A DNA stretch of 64,000 nucleotides, taken from the NCBI GenBank assembly GCA_037892765.1, contig JBBKBW010000003.1; one strand, given 5' to 3'. Position numbers and translations under genes: made by a program. Below are positions 1-8,107 of this stretch, piece after piece. Below the pieces are notes generated by a model, which saw only the letters and a program-made list of their open reading frames with translations, was not told the origin of the DNA and searched no databases. How positions within the stretch are numbered: the first letter of the stretch is position 1; every line of letters starts with the position of its first letter. The stretch is from Clostridium_AQ sp900552125. Lineage in GTDB: Bacteria; Bacillota_I; Bacilli_A; Erysipelotrichales; Erysipelotrichaceae.

Positions 1-5
1 ATATT

Positions 6-28
6 AAAAACTCTCCCATAAAGGAGAG
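6..28 (-). terminator. Rho-independent terminator of the Bce exporter operon
   Basis: Read on the minus strand, CTCTCC and GGAGAG (positions 28-23 and 16-11) form a 6-bp stem followed by five U (10-6). It lies 10 bases past the stop codon of the permease gene and closes the operon. Confidence 0.75.
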
Positions 29-37
29 CTAATTAGC

Positions 38-2095
38 TTATTGTTTTGATTGGATGATATTTTTATAGCCTAGATAAGTAATTAAGAAATAAGAACCATA
101 TATGATCATAATGATACCGGCAGTGATTAAAGAAGACATCATGATATCACTTCGACCAAAGGAAACAACAAGGGTATTCACCATTTGGATACCAACAATA
201 CTATGAACGATTGCAAGTGCTAGTGGCATTATGAAATAAATCGCAATCTGCAGTAAAATAGAGTGATTGATCATCTTAGGTTCGGTACCTAGTTTATTTA
301 GAATCATATAACGTTTCTTATTGTCATTTGCTTGAGATAATTGCTGAAGTGCTAGAATTACTGCACTCGCAATCATAAATACTGTACCTAAATATATACC
401 AATATATGTTAGAATTACAGACATTCCTTTATTTACATCATAAATATCCTGTTTAGTGGTATAGTAGAAACTTGGAAATTTTTCAACTTCCCCATTGTCA
501 CTTTCTTCAGACATAGTATCCATAAAATAGTTCGCAAATTCTAAATCACTAATGGAATTAGTGGTATCAACATTCCAAATGATTTCATGTTTGTCTGCAT
601 TTTCCGGAATAATTTCATCAGGGACAACCATTGCTAAAATATAGTTGTTTATAGAAGAACTTGTTCCAACAGTAATATTTTCATAGGAATCATTACTAAC
701 TTTTACTTTATGATCATATAAAGTAATCTCTGGTTTAGCTTTAAGAATCTGTTTTACTCCCTTAGATATCATTTCTGCATCCGTATATAGATAAACTTCA
801 TTTGAATTTAATGACAAAGGTTCATAATCTTGTTTTTTTAATACCTTGTTATAGGAACTTAACGGTATAATAGTAATATTTGTATTACTATTTAATTCTA
901 AGAGACTTCTTGTATTTTGATCTGTGACATTAGCCAATAAAGAGGAGTCATTTAAATGAATATCAGCATAATATGTTGTTATGAATGATTGACTCTTGAT
1001 ATAATCTTCATTTAGATTTAGCGTTTTGATAGCGTCTTGCAGCAAGTTATCTTCTTTGTTTCTAAGACTTCCATTAGGATAATATCCATATTCCGCAATG
1101 ACAGAGAAATCGTATGGAGTACTGTTTTTAATAGTACTATTGATAGTATTATTTAAACTTAAACCAGTAGATAAAGCCCCAATACTCAATAACAACATAA
1201 TACATACAATGCTCATAGAAATGAAATTAGAATTAATGTTAGAATTAATTTGTCTAAGAATGAAACAATTTAAATTCTTAAAATAAATTCTTTTATTTGA
1301 TTTCACAATTGTTAATAAGAAGCCAGCCAATGATAAGAAGAATAATAAAGTTCCAATACTTCCAGCTAAAATGATAGGGCCTAGTATACCAAATGCCTCT
1401 ACACCATTGTGTAATGCAGTATAATATGCCCAGCCTAGACAAATTAGTGAAAGGATAAAAATAATAATTGATATCCATAATTTCTTAATTTTCAGTTCAT
1501 CATTTTTCTTGTCCGCATTCATTAAGTCAATTAATTTATATCGATTTAATACTATAGTATTAAACAACATTGTAATGATGAAGATTAGTGAAAATGCAAT
1601 TAAAGTCATTATCGTCCCAGTTGTAGAAAACACAAAGTGATAATCTAGAGGAACAGAAAACATATTTGCAGTAACAGCTGTTAAAATCTGAGATATGATT
1701 AAACCAAGGATCATACCTGAAATTAAGGAAATTAAGCCAATCGTTAGGGTTTCATATACTAGAATTTTTGATATCTTTCTTCTAGGCATACCTAATAGAG
1801 TATAAATTGCCAATTCTTTTTTTCTTCTACGAATTAGAAAATTATTAGCGTAGAGAATAAGAAATGCTAATACAATCGCAACAAAAACTGATAAGAAATT
1901 CATAAGAATCGATAGCTGGTCAACCATCATATTTTGTGATTCATTCATCTGCATAACAGCTTGTTGTGATTGGAATGAATTGAAGGTATAAAATAGACAG
2001 ACAGAGAAGGTAAGGGTTAAGAAATAGATAAGGTAATCTTTAAAGCTTTTCTTAACATTTCGAAGGGCAAGCTTATAATACATTGCTTGTGTCAC
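38..2095 (-). CDS. bceB: Bce-type ABC transporter permease (FtsX superfamily)
   Basis: 685 aa. Membrane subunit of a peptide-sensing and detoxifying ABC transporter of the BceAB type (bacitracin and other cell-wall-active peptides). Hydrophobic segments lie near residues 20-40, 58-80, 110-135, 150-175, 205-225, 235-260 and 285-310. A soluble stretch of about 240 residues (about 312-555) follows, then three more membrane segments to the C-terminus. This 10-TM plan with one large extracellular domain between TM7 and TM8 is the BceB signature. The start overlaps the end of the ATPase gene by 23 nt, so the two are translationally coupled. Family assignment is firm; the actual drug is unknown. Confidence 0.9.
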   Translation of the reverse strand: MTQAMYYKLALRNVKKSFKDYLIYFLTLTFSVCLFYTFNSFQSQQAVMQMNESQNMMVDQLSILMNFLSVFVAIVLAFLILYANNFLIRRRKKELAIYTLLGMPRRKISKILVYETLTIGLISLISGMILGLIISQILTAVTANMFSVPLDYHFVFSTTGTIMTLIAFSLIFIITMLFNTIVLNRYKLIDLMNADKKNDELKIKKLWISIIIFILSLICLGWAYYTALHNGVEAFGILGPIILAGSIGTLLFFLSLAGFLLTIVKSNKRIYFKNLNCFILRQINSNINSNFISMSIVCIMLLLSIGALSTGLSLNNTINSTIKNSTPYDFSVIAEYGYYPNGSLRNKEDNLLQDAIKTLNLNEDYIKSQSFITTYYADIHLNDSSLLANVTDQNTRSLLELNSNTNITIIPLSSYNKVLKKQDYEPLSLNSNEVYLYTDAEMISKGVKQILKAKPEITLYDHKVKVSNDSYENITVGTSSSINNYILAMVVPDEIIPENADKHEIIWNVDTTNSISDLEFANYFMDTMSEESDNGEVEKFPSFYYTTKQDIYDVNKGMSVILTYIGIYLGTVFMIASAVILALQQLSQANDNKKRYMILNKLGTEPKMINHSILLQIAIYFIMPLALAIVHSIVGIQMVNTLVVSFGRSDIMMSSLITAGIIMIIYGSYFLITYLGYKNIIQSKQ

Positions 2096-2840
2096 CTCCT
2101 AATAGAGTTACTACTTCCATGATTTGGTTGAAGAACTCTTTACGTGACTGATTTTTCCTTATGATTTCATTGAATATTTTTCCATCTTTGATAAAAAGAA
2201 TACGATGTGCATAGGAAGCAGTGAATGCATCATGGGTAACCATCATAATTGTCGCATGAAATTCTTCATTTAGACTTTCCATACAGTCCAGCAGCATACG
2301 TGCTGATTTTGAATCCAATGCCCCAGTAGGCTCATCAGCTAGAATCAAACTAGGATTGGTAATTAAAGCTCTTGCGGAAGCTACTCGCTGCTTTTGACCT
2401 CCGGATAATTGATAAGGGTACTTAGATAACGTATCTTGAATATTAAGTCTTCTACTAACTTCTTGAATTCGCTGATCGATATCTTTTGGATTCACCTTTT
2501 GTATTGTCAATGCTAATGCGATATTTTCATAAGCAGTCAATGTGTCTAATAAATTGAAATCCTGAAAGATAAAACCTAATTCTTTTCTACGAAAACTGCT
2601 TAAATCATTTCGTTTTAGTTTTGTAATATCTAAATCATTAATATGAATGTGTCCGCTAGTGACCGTATCAATGGTAGAAATACAATTCAATAATGTTGTT
2701 TTCCCAGAACCACTTGGACCCATTACACCAACGAATTCTCCTTCTTGAACTTTAAAGCTGATGTTGTCAATTGCTTTGGTAATATTCCCTCGATTGCCAT
2801 AATACTTTTCTATATTCTCTACAGATAAAATTGTTTTCAT
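2073..2840 (-). CDS. bceA: Bce-type ABC transporter ATP-binding protein
   Basis: 255 aa, normal for BceA-type ATPases. Walker A GPSGSGKTT (residues 41-49), Q-loop in FIFQDFNLL, signature LSGGQKQR and Walker B LILADEPTG are intact, with the switch His in MVTHD. It powers the neighbouring permease; in Bce modules ATP hydrolysis also drives signalling to the histidine kinase. The ATG shares one base with the stop of the upstream 66-aa gene (TAATG on the minus strand), which argues for coupled translation. Confidence 0.95.
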   Translation of the reverse strand: MKTILSVENIEKYYGNRGNITKAIDNISFKVQEGEFVGVMGPSGSGKTTLLNCISTIDTVTSGHIHINDLDITKLKRNDLSSFRRKELGFIFQDFNLLDTLTAYENIALALTIQKVNPKDIDQRIQEVSRRLNIQDTLSKYPYQLSGGQKQRVASARALITNPSLILADEPTGALDSKSARMLLDCMESLNEEFHATIMMVTHDAFTASYAHRILFIKDGKIFNEIIRKNQSRKEFFNQIMEVVTLLGGDTSNVL

Positions 2841-3040
2841 TAAATGCCACCTCTTGCTCTTTCTTTCATCTTTTCACTTAATGATGATAGTTTCAACAGT
2901 AGGGTACTAATTAGAAACAATATGAGCATACAACAATAGACTCCGTGATGTAAAAATGTAGGAAATAGGACATTAATTACTAAAAGCAGCCCCATTAAGA
3001 TAATTGTAATATGAAATGCTTTTGACCATATGTGTTTCAT
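2840..3040 (-). CDS. 66-aa two-TM membrane protein leading the Bce operon
   Basis: Chosen start ATG at 3040, preceded by a strong AGGAGGTG ribosome site; a longer frame to 3106 has no such site. The 66 residues contain two hydrophobic helices (about 10-30 and 35-52) and a basic C-terminus (SEKMKERARGG). No family recognised. It is the first gene after a BceR-type box and is coupled by TAATG to the ATPase gene, so it should be made with the exporter. It may be an accessory subunit, an adaptor between exporter and kinase, or an immunity peptide; this is inference. Confidence 0.75.
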   Translation of the reverse strand: MKHIWSKAFHITIILMGLLLVINVLFPTFLHHGVYCCMLILFLISTLLLKLSSLSEKMKERARGGI

Positions 3041-3061
3041 AGTAACACCTCCTGTACTTGT

Positions 3062-3125
3062 ATTATACCTAGATATGAAAGTACCCACCATGTAACTCAA
3101 TAACAATACACTTACATTCTTGTAA
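3062..3125 (-). promoter_or_regulatory. BceR-type operator and promoter of the exporter operon
   Basis: TTACA-N4-TGTAA, a perfect inverted repeat (3112-3125), matches the TNACA-N4-TGTAA box known for BceR-like response regulators. On the minus strand a good -10 (TATAAT, 3067-3062) follows, with no recognisable -35 at 17 bp (TGGTGG), as expected for an activator-dependent promoter. The box sits about 30 bp upstream of the -35 position. Confidence 0.75.
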
Positions 3126-3142
3126 GGTAAAATAAATAAGAA

Positions 3143-3174
3143 AAAGAATTATAGCATAATATCCATAATTCTTT
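3143..3174 (-). terminator. Terminator after the two-component genes
   Basis: A 10-bp stem AAAGAATTAT / ATAATTCTTT (3174-3165 with 3152-3143) overlaps the kinase stop codon and is followed on the minus strand by a U-rich run. It separates the regulator transcript from the exporter transcript. Confidence 0.65.
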
Positions 3175-4186
3175 ACTTCAACAACATTAGTTTTGAAATA
3201 GGGAAACTCAATATAATCGTTGTGCCTTGGTCTAAGACACTTTCTGCCTCAATACCAAGATATAGTTTATCACATAATGTTTTGCATAAATAAAGTCCCA
3301 TGCCAGTAGCTTTTTCATGGTTTCTGCCATTTGTACCAGTAAAGCCTTTATCAAAAATTCTTCCTATTTCACTTGGCTCAATTCCACAGCCATTATCTTG
3401 AATATAAAGTTTGATCATATCTTCTTTATCCTCTGCCCATACATGTAAAATACCAGTATCTTTAGGCATGTATTTTAAAGCATTGGATATAATCTGATTT
3501 AAAATAAAATCCAGCCATTTACTATCACTATAAATCATATGATCCACATCATGCAGTTCAACTTTTATTTTTTGATAGATAAATGTTTTAGAATGTTTAC
3601 GAATAACCTTTGATACAGCAGATTGCAGATTTAATTCTTTGATGAGATAATCCTTTTCCGGATTTGTACTACGTGCATAGAACAATGCTTGTTCTACGAA
3701 GTCCTCTACTTTTTCTATCTCTTCCTGAATGCTATCTGATACTTCGCATGGATTATTTGATAGAATGAGTTTGCTAGCAGCTAGAGGTGTCTTGATTTCA
3801 TGTACCCACATCTCTATATAATCTTTATATTCATTTTGAATAATGCGATATTCATTCACATGATCTGCCATGGATTTATTTGTAATACGCAATGTTTCGT
3901 ATAAAATCTTACCATCCATAAACAATGGCTCGTCAATAACTTCTGTTAGAAGATATTTCTTATCTAATCCATCTAGTGTCTGCTGAAGACGTTTATAGAA
4001 GGTATATCTTCTAAGAAATTCAATAACTAAAACAGATAATACCATTCCCCAATGAAGAAGGGAAATAATAATGATAACTTCTGAATTGACCTGAATAGCG
4101 AATAAAAATACAATTGTGATTAGATTTGTTAGGAAAGCGATAAATAGAAAATATATTTTCTCGTGAAGAAACTCTCTAGTTTTCAT
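3173..4186 (-). CDS. bceS: Bce-type intramembrane-sensing histidine kinase
   Basis: 337 aa. Two closely spaced membrane helices (about 11-31 and 36-57) with almost no extracellular loop, the layout of intramembrane-sensing kinases that read their signal from a BceAB-type exporter. Phospho-acceptor His129 lies in MWVHEIKTPLAASK. N box (NQIISNALKY), G1 (DNGCGIEPSEIG) and G2 (GMGLYLCKTLC) are present. The gene overlaps the response regulator gene by 11 nt. It should phosphorylate that regulator and thereby induce the exporter operon downstream. Confidence 0.92.
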   Translation of the reverse strand: MKTREFLHEKIYFLFIAFLTNLITIVFLFAIQVNSEVIIIISLLHWGMVLSVLVIEFLRRYTFYKRLQQTLDGLDKKYLLTEVIDEPLFMDGKILYETLRITNKSMADHVNEYRIIQNEYKDYIEMWVHEIKTPLAASKLILSNNPCEVSDSIQEEIEKVEDFVEQALFYARSTNPEKDYLIKELNLQSAVSKVIRKHSKTFIYQKIKVELHDVDHMIYSDSKWLDFILNQIISNALKYMPKDTGILHVWAEDKEDMIKLYIQDNGCGIEPSEIGRIFDKGFTGTNGRNHEKATGMGLYLCKTLCDKLYLGIEAESVLDQGTTIILSFPISKLMLLK

Positions 4187-4850
4187 AGATAATATATCCC
4201 ATGCCTCGTTTTGTCTGAATTAAATCATCTAAACGTATATATTCTAGTTTTTTACGTAAACGATTGATGTTGACTGTTAAGGTATTATCATCTACAAATA
4301 AATCACAATCCCACATATGCTGCATAAGCTCGTTACGAGATACAATTTTATTTTTATTCTGGAATAGGCAATGCATGATACGTAATTCATTTTTTGTTAA
4401 TTCAATGGATTGACCTTTATAAGTAACTGTACTTTTTGATATATCTAAAGTAATGTCATGAACAGTTAATAAATTACCATGGTTGTGTTCATAGGTACGT
4501 TGTAATAAACGTTGTATTCTCGCAAGTAATATTTGCAGGTTATATGGCTTTGTCACAAAATCATCAGCACCGATGTTCATGCTGATTAATTCATCCATAT
4601 CAGAATCACGGCTTGTGACTATAATAATTGGCATATCACTTGTTTTACGTACTTCTCTACATATGTAATGTCCATCAATATAAGGAAGGTTCAAATCTAA
4701 TAATAATAAATCTGGCTGTTCTTTTTGGATGATATTAACCATATGTTCAAAATCATCTGGAGCACTTGCTCGATAACCATTTTTAGTAAGGAAATCACTT
4801 AATTCTGTTCTTATTTTCTCATTATCTTCAATTATCATAATATGATACAT
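4176..4850 (-). CDS. bceR: Bce-type response regulator (OmpR/PhoB family)
   Basis: 224 aa: receiver domain (residues 1-115, phospho-acceptor Asp52 in LLLDLNLP, Lys in VTKPYN) and a winged-helix DNA-binding domain (about 125-224, ending in TKRGMGYII). Its likely target is the TTACA-N4-TGTAA box in front of the 66-aa gene and the exporter. No such box is visible just upstream of its own start, so the regulator pair may be expressed constitutively. Confidence 0.93.
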   Translation of the reverse strand: MYHIMIIEDNEKIRTELSDFLTKNGYRASAPDDFEHMVNIIQKEQPDLLLLDLNLPYIDGHYICREVRKTSDMPIIIVTSRDSDMDELISMNIGADDFVTKPYNLQILLARIQRLLQRTYEHNHGNLLTVHDITLDISKSTVTYKGQSIELTKNELRIMHCLFQNKNKIVSRNELMQHMWDCDLFVDDNTLTVNINRLRKKLEYIRLDDLIQTKRGMGYIIYEN

Positions 4851-5010
4851 GATATTTCACCCCTGTTTCATTCATGTATATAGTTTATCATAAGCAGATG
4901 AAAAAAGAATGTTTATTTATAAAAATGTAGTTCATAATGTTAGATTTTAAGTAAACTAAAAGTTTGGAGAAGCTGTAATAAAGTGATTTTAGGATAATGA
5001 AATTCATAAT

Positions 5011-5034
5011 AAAAAAAGCAGCCTAGATAGCTGC
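5011..5034 (-). terminator. Terminator of the two small genes
   Basis: Short GCAGC / GCTGC stem (5034-5030 with 5022-5018) followed on the minus strand by seven U (5017-5011), three bases past the stop codon of the 73-aa gene. The stem is only 5 bp. Confidence 0.55.
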
Positions 5035-5036
5035 CT

Positions 5037-5258
5037 TTAATCATAAGATGATTCTTTAATAAATAAATCTACTTCTATGATTTCATATAATCCTGATGAC
5101 ATATGATGAAGCAAAAGCTCTATTCTAGCCATTTCTTTTGTATGAAATAAAATTGGTACAACATCGTCCATTTCTATTCGTAAAGAACTTGTACTTCCTA
5201 CATGAGAATTAATTCCATGAAACCAGCGCTTTGTTTTTTTACTACGAATTGCATACAT
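5037..5258 (-). CDS. 73-aa hypothetical protein
   Basis: Start ATG at 5258 chosen because GGAGGG lies 7 nt upstream; a frame extending to 5309 lacks a ribosome site. Soluble, begins MYAIRSKKTKRWFHGINS, has an acidic C-terminus and no cysteines. No family recognised. It follows the 56-aa membrane protein gene by 51 nt and shares its terminator, so the two probably form one small operon. Confidence 0.6.
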   Translation of the reverse strand: MYAIRSKKTKRWFHGINSHVGSTSSLRIEMDDVVPILFHTKEMARIELLLHHMSSGLYEIIEVDLFIKESSYD

Positions 5259-5309
5259 ATTCAATCCCTCCATAGCTACATCTTTCCCAATTAATGAAAG
5301 GGTATACAT

Positions 5310-5480
5310 CTAACAGGAAGATTGTCTGCTTAAGATGAATAGGATAAGTGCAATTAGTATGATACTTAGAATTCCTAGGACAGGAAATAGTATAAAACCA
5401 ATAATTACTGAGATAGAAATAATAGTAATAGATATGATAATGGAAGATATCTTTGGTGTAGTACGTATTCTTCTAGCCAT
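5310..5480 (-). CDS. 56-aa membrane peptide
   Basis: ATG at 5480 is preceded by GGAGGTGATTTT, an excellent ribosome site. The product has a basic N-terminus (MARRIRTTPK) followed by about 40 almost uninterrupted Ile/Leu/Val/Ser residues, enough for two membrane helices with a Pro-Gly turn (FPVLG), and a Cys at the C-terminus. No family recognised. Coding is supported by the start signal, hydrophobic pattern and operon position rather than homology. Confidence 0.6.
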   Translation of the reverse strand: MARRIRTTPKISSIIISITIISISVIIGFILFPVLGILSIILIALILFILSRQSSC

Positions 5481-5638
5481 AAAATCACCTCCTACCTTAC
5501 TCTATGTATATCCAATTTATTTGTCGAATGAAATTGCCTGTATTGAATAAGAGATGAAATAATATGAAATTAAATGGCAATACTAACAAAAGATACATCA
5601 CGCTTTCATAAGATGTAATAGGTAAGGATGGTGAGGTT

Positions 5639-7570
5639 ATGAATTATCGCTTAAATACACAAGCTTCTATGATTTTGGAAACAGCAAAACAAGAGGCGAA
5701 AGATATGGGCAATAACTATATAGGCAGTGAACATTTATTATTGGCAATTTTAAAAGATACGTCAACATTGTTATCTCATGTATTATGTGATCAGGGTATA
5801 TATTATTATCAATTAAAAGAAGACTTAATGATTTTATTTGGTTTAAGAGATCAGGAAGTTGTAGAGATACAGATTACCCAGGTCGTGGAAGATATTTTAC
5901 AAAGAGCATTGTTGTTGTTAGATGATCAGTTAGAACTAAATGTTAGTGTGGATTTATTAACTATTGCACTTCTACAAAGCAAAAGCTGTGTTGCTTTAGA
6001 AATATTGCATCGCTATGATCTGGAAGAAAAAGAGTTATTAATGCAATTTCATCTAGAAGATGTATGTGAATTGGATACGTATCAGGAATTAAGAAATTTA
6101 AATCAATGTAGAGATAATCAGGATATCGTAGGCAGAGATGAGGAATTAAATTTTATGATCTCGATATTGTCAAGAAAAGATAAAGCCAATCCATTATTAA
6201 TAGGGGAGCCAGGTGTTGGTAAAACAGCTTTAGTTGAAAAACTGGCATCTATGATTGAAAGAAAAGAGGTTCCATCTCTTGCGGATTCAATTATTTATGA
6301 ATTGCATCTGAATTCTTTAGTAGCTGGAACTAAATATCGAGGAGACTTTGAAGAAAAGCTTCAAAATATTATTCAATTATTAAAGAAATATCCGAATGTA
6401 ATTTTATTTATCGATGAGATACACATGATGATAGGGGCAGGGAAATCAGAGGGCTCTATTGATGTATCAAGTGTATTAAAGCCATATCTGGCAAGAGGTT
6501 CTATCAGGTGTATAGGTTCTACAACCATTGAAGAATATGAAACTTATATTGAAAAAGATCGTGCATTAGAAAGAAGGTTTCAGATTGTAATGATTAAAGA
6601 ACCAGATCTTTCCTCTGCAGTAGAAATGTTGAAGGCAAAGAAAAAAGATTATGAAGATTTTCATCATGTGAAAATAGAAGATGGTATCTTTGATCAGATT
6701 GTAAAATATTGTGATTATTATATTCCACAAAGAAGATTTCCTGATAAAGCTATTGATGTATTAGATTTAGCTTGTGTTTACGCAAAACAAAGAAAGATTA
6801 AAAAAGTAGATATAGCCTGTGTTCAAAAAGTAATGGAAACATTAACAAATATTCCTTTATCTACGCATAATAAGTTATCATATATTAAAACTGATTTATA
6901 TCAGAATATTGTTTCTCATAAGAAAGTTATAGATAAATTAATGGCACAGCTAGAATGGATCAAGCAGGGGATTATTCGTAATCGCCCTTTAGGCGTATGG
7001 CTTTTTCTAGGAAGCAGTGGTGTTGGGAAACAGACATTATTGAATTCATTTCATAAGCTCTATTTTAATGCGGAAGAAATGATTGAGTTAGATCTGACTT
7101 ATGGTAAGCAGAATCTAGATTATCATTTATCTAAAATAAGAAGAAATCCTTATACGATTGTTCATGTGAAAAATCTTCATATGGCAAGTATAGAAATATT
7201 GCAGTTTTTAAAACAAGGAATTGAACGTGGCTATTTTGAAAGAGAAAGTCAAAAAATAGATCTGCGTCATAGCATTATTGTGATGAGTGGTGATTTTCCA
7301 TACTTAAAAAATAGCTCGTTAAAGTTCCAAGAAAAAATGGATCCCTTAGCATCTATCAAACGCTATCTAGATGATGATTTTGTTTCTATTTTTGATGAGG
7401 TTTTTGTATTTCAAGATCTAACATCACAGGATAAAGTGTGTATTATTCAAAAGATGTTGAAGGAATGGGAGATTTCTATAGAAGAAAAAACAATATTAGA
7501 GGCTGTGGAAAATAGTAATACGATAGAAGAAGCAACTAAAAAATTAAAAGGAAAAATCGTCAAGGCATAG
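5639..7570 (+). CDS. ClpC-like AAA+ protein with degenerate second ATPase domain
   Basis: 643 aa, against about 810 for ClpC. Order: Clp N-domain (1-145); intact AAA+ D1 with Walker A GEPGVGKT (189-196), pore loop KYRG (232-235), Walker B VILFIDE (254-260), sensor GSTT (293-296) and arginine finger ALERRF (309-314). The coiled-coil M-domain of ClpC is absent. D2 keeps a Walker A-like GSSGVGKQ (458-465), but the Walker B position reads IVHVKNLH (507-514) with no DE pair. The GYVG pore loop, the VGF-type ClpP loop and the sensor-2 region are not recognisable. It may use only D1 for unfolding. Start ATG follows GGTGAGG. It is monocistronic, divergent from the small genes. Confidence 0.85.
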   Translation: MNYRLNTQASMILETAKQEAKDMGNNYIGSEHLLLAILKDTSTLLSHVLCDQGIYYYQLKEDLMILFGLRDQEVVEIQITQVVEDILQRALLLLDDQLELNVSVDLLTIALLQSKSCVALEILHRYDLEEKELLMQFHLEDVCELDTYQELRNLNQCRDNQDIVGRDEELNFMISILSRKDKANPLLIGEPGVGKTALVEKLASMIERKEVPSLADSIIYELHLNSLVAGTKYRGDFEEKLQNIIQLLKKYPNVILFIDEIHMMIGAGKSEGSIDVSSVLKPYLARGSIRCIGSTTIEEYETYIEKDRALERRFQIVMIKEPDLSSAVEMLKAKKKDYEDFHHVKIEDGIFDQIVKYCDYYIPQRRFPDKAIDVLDLACVYAKQRKIKKVDIACVQKVMETLTNIPLSTHNKLSYIKTDLYQNIVSHKKVIDKLMAQLEWIKQGIIRNRPLGVWLFLGSSGVGKQTLLNSFHKLYFNAEEMIELDLTYGKQNLDYHLSKIRRNPYTIVHVKNLHMASIEILQFLKQGIERGYFERESQKIDLRHSIIVMSGDFPYLKNSSLKFQEKMDPLASIKRYLDDDFVSIFDEVFVFQDLTSQDKVCIIQKMLKEWEISIEEKTILEAVENSNTIEEATKKLKGKIVKA

Positions 7571-7583
7571 AAATTGCCTTTTT
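7562..7583 (+). terminator. Terminator of the ClpC-like gene
   Basis: AAGGCA / TGCCTT stem (7562-7567 with 7575-7580) overlapping the stop codon and followed by a U run to 7583. Confidence 0.55.
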
Positions 7584-7590
7584 GTAACTG

Positions 7591-7636
7591 AAAAAAACAC
7601 TCTTCTGCAAAATTCGCTAAGGAAGAGTGTTTTGTA
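7591..7636. terminator. Bidirectional terminator between convergent genes
   Basis: Perfect 11-bp stem AAACACTCTTC / GAAGAGTGTTT (7595-7605, 7622-7632), A-tract on the left and T-tract on the right. It can stop both the ClpC-like transcript and the opposing mscL transcript. Confidence 0.8.
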
Positions 7637-7638
7637 TA

Positions 7639-8094
7639 CTATTTAGTATCTAATATAGAAGTACAATGCGGACATCTAGTAGCTTCTGATGCAATTTTAC
7701 TTTTACAGAATGGACATATTTTAGTGGATGGTTTCTCTTCAACGGGTTTCTTTACTCTGCTTGTTAAGGTGTTCATTGTTTTCACCATAACAAAGATTAC
7801 AAATGCCATAATTAGAAAATCAATGACTTCAGTAATAAAGACACCATAATTTAAAGTTGAGGCATTTGCGGCAGTAGCTTCCTGTAATGAGCTATAATGC
7901 TTTCCATCTAAAGAGATAAACCAATTGGTAAAATCAATACCGCCAGTACAAAGGGAAATAATAGGCATTATGATATCATTTACCAATGATGAAATGATTT
8001 TTTGAAAAGCCCCTCCAATGATAACTCCAACAGCTAGATCTAATACGTTTCCACGCATGATAAAGACTTTAAATTCATTGATAATTTTTTTCAT
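7639..8094 (-). CDS. mscL: Large-conductance mechanosensitive channel with C-terminal zinc ribbon
   Basis: 151 aa. Residues 1-115 are a standard MscL: amphipathic N-terminus, TM1 (about 15-45, with RGNVLDLAVGVIIGGAF), periplasmic loop and TM2 (about 84-106). It opens under membrane tension on osmotic downshock. The usual C-terminal helical bundle is replaced by a short linker and a CPFC-x10-CPHC motif (Cys127, 130, 141, 144), a predicted zinc ribbon facing the cytoplasm. It follows the M24 peptidase gene by 13 nt on the same strand. Confidence 0.93.
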   Translation of the reverse strand: MKKIINEFKVFIMRGNVLDLAVGVIIGGAFQKIISSLVNDIIMPIISLCTGGIDFTNWFISLDGKHYSSLQEATAANASTLNYGVFITEVIDFLIMAFVIFVMVKTMNTLTSRVKKPVEEKPSTKICPFCKSKIASEATRCPHCTSILDTK

Positions 8095-8107
8095 ACGTGA
8101 AACACCT

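Noticed and set aside
5335..5550. 71-codon plus-strand frame near the small genes
   Set aside because: The opposite strand has a better case: a 56-aa membrane peptide with GGAGGTG and a hydrophobic pattern. The plus frame lacks a ribosome site.
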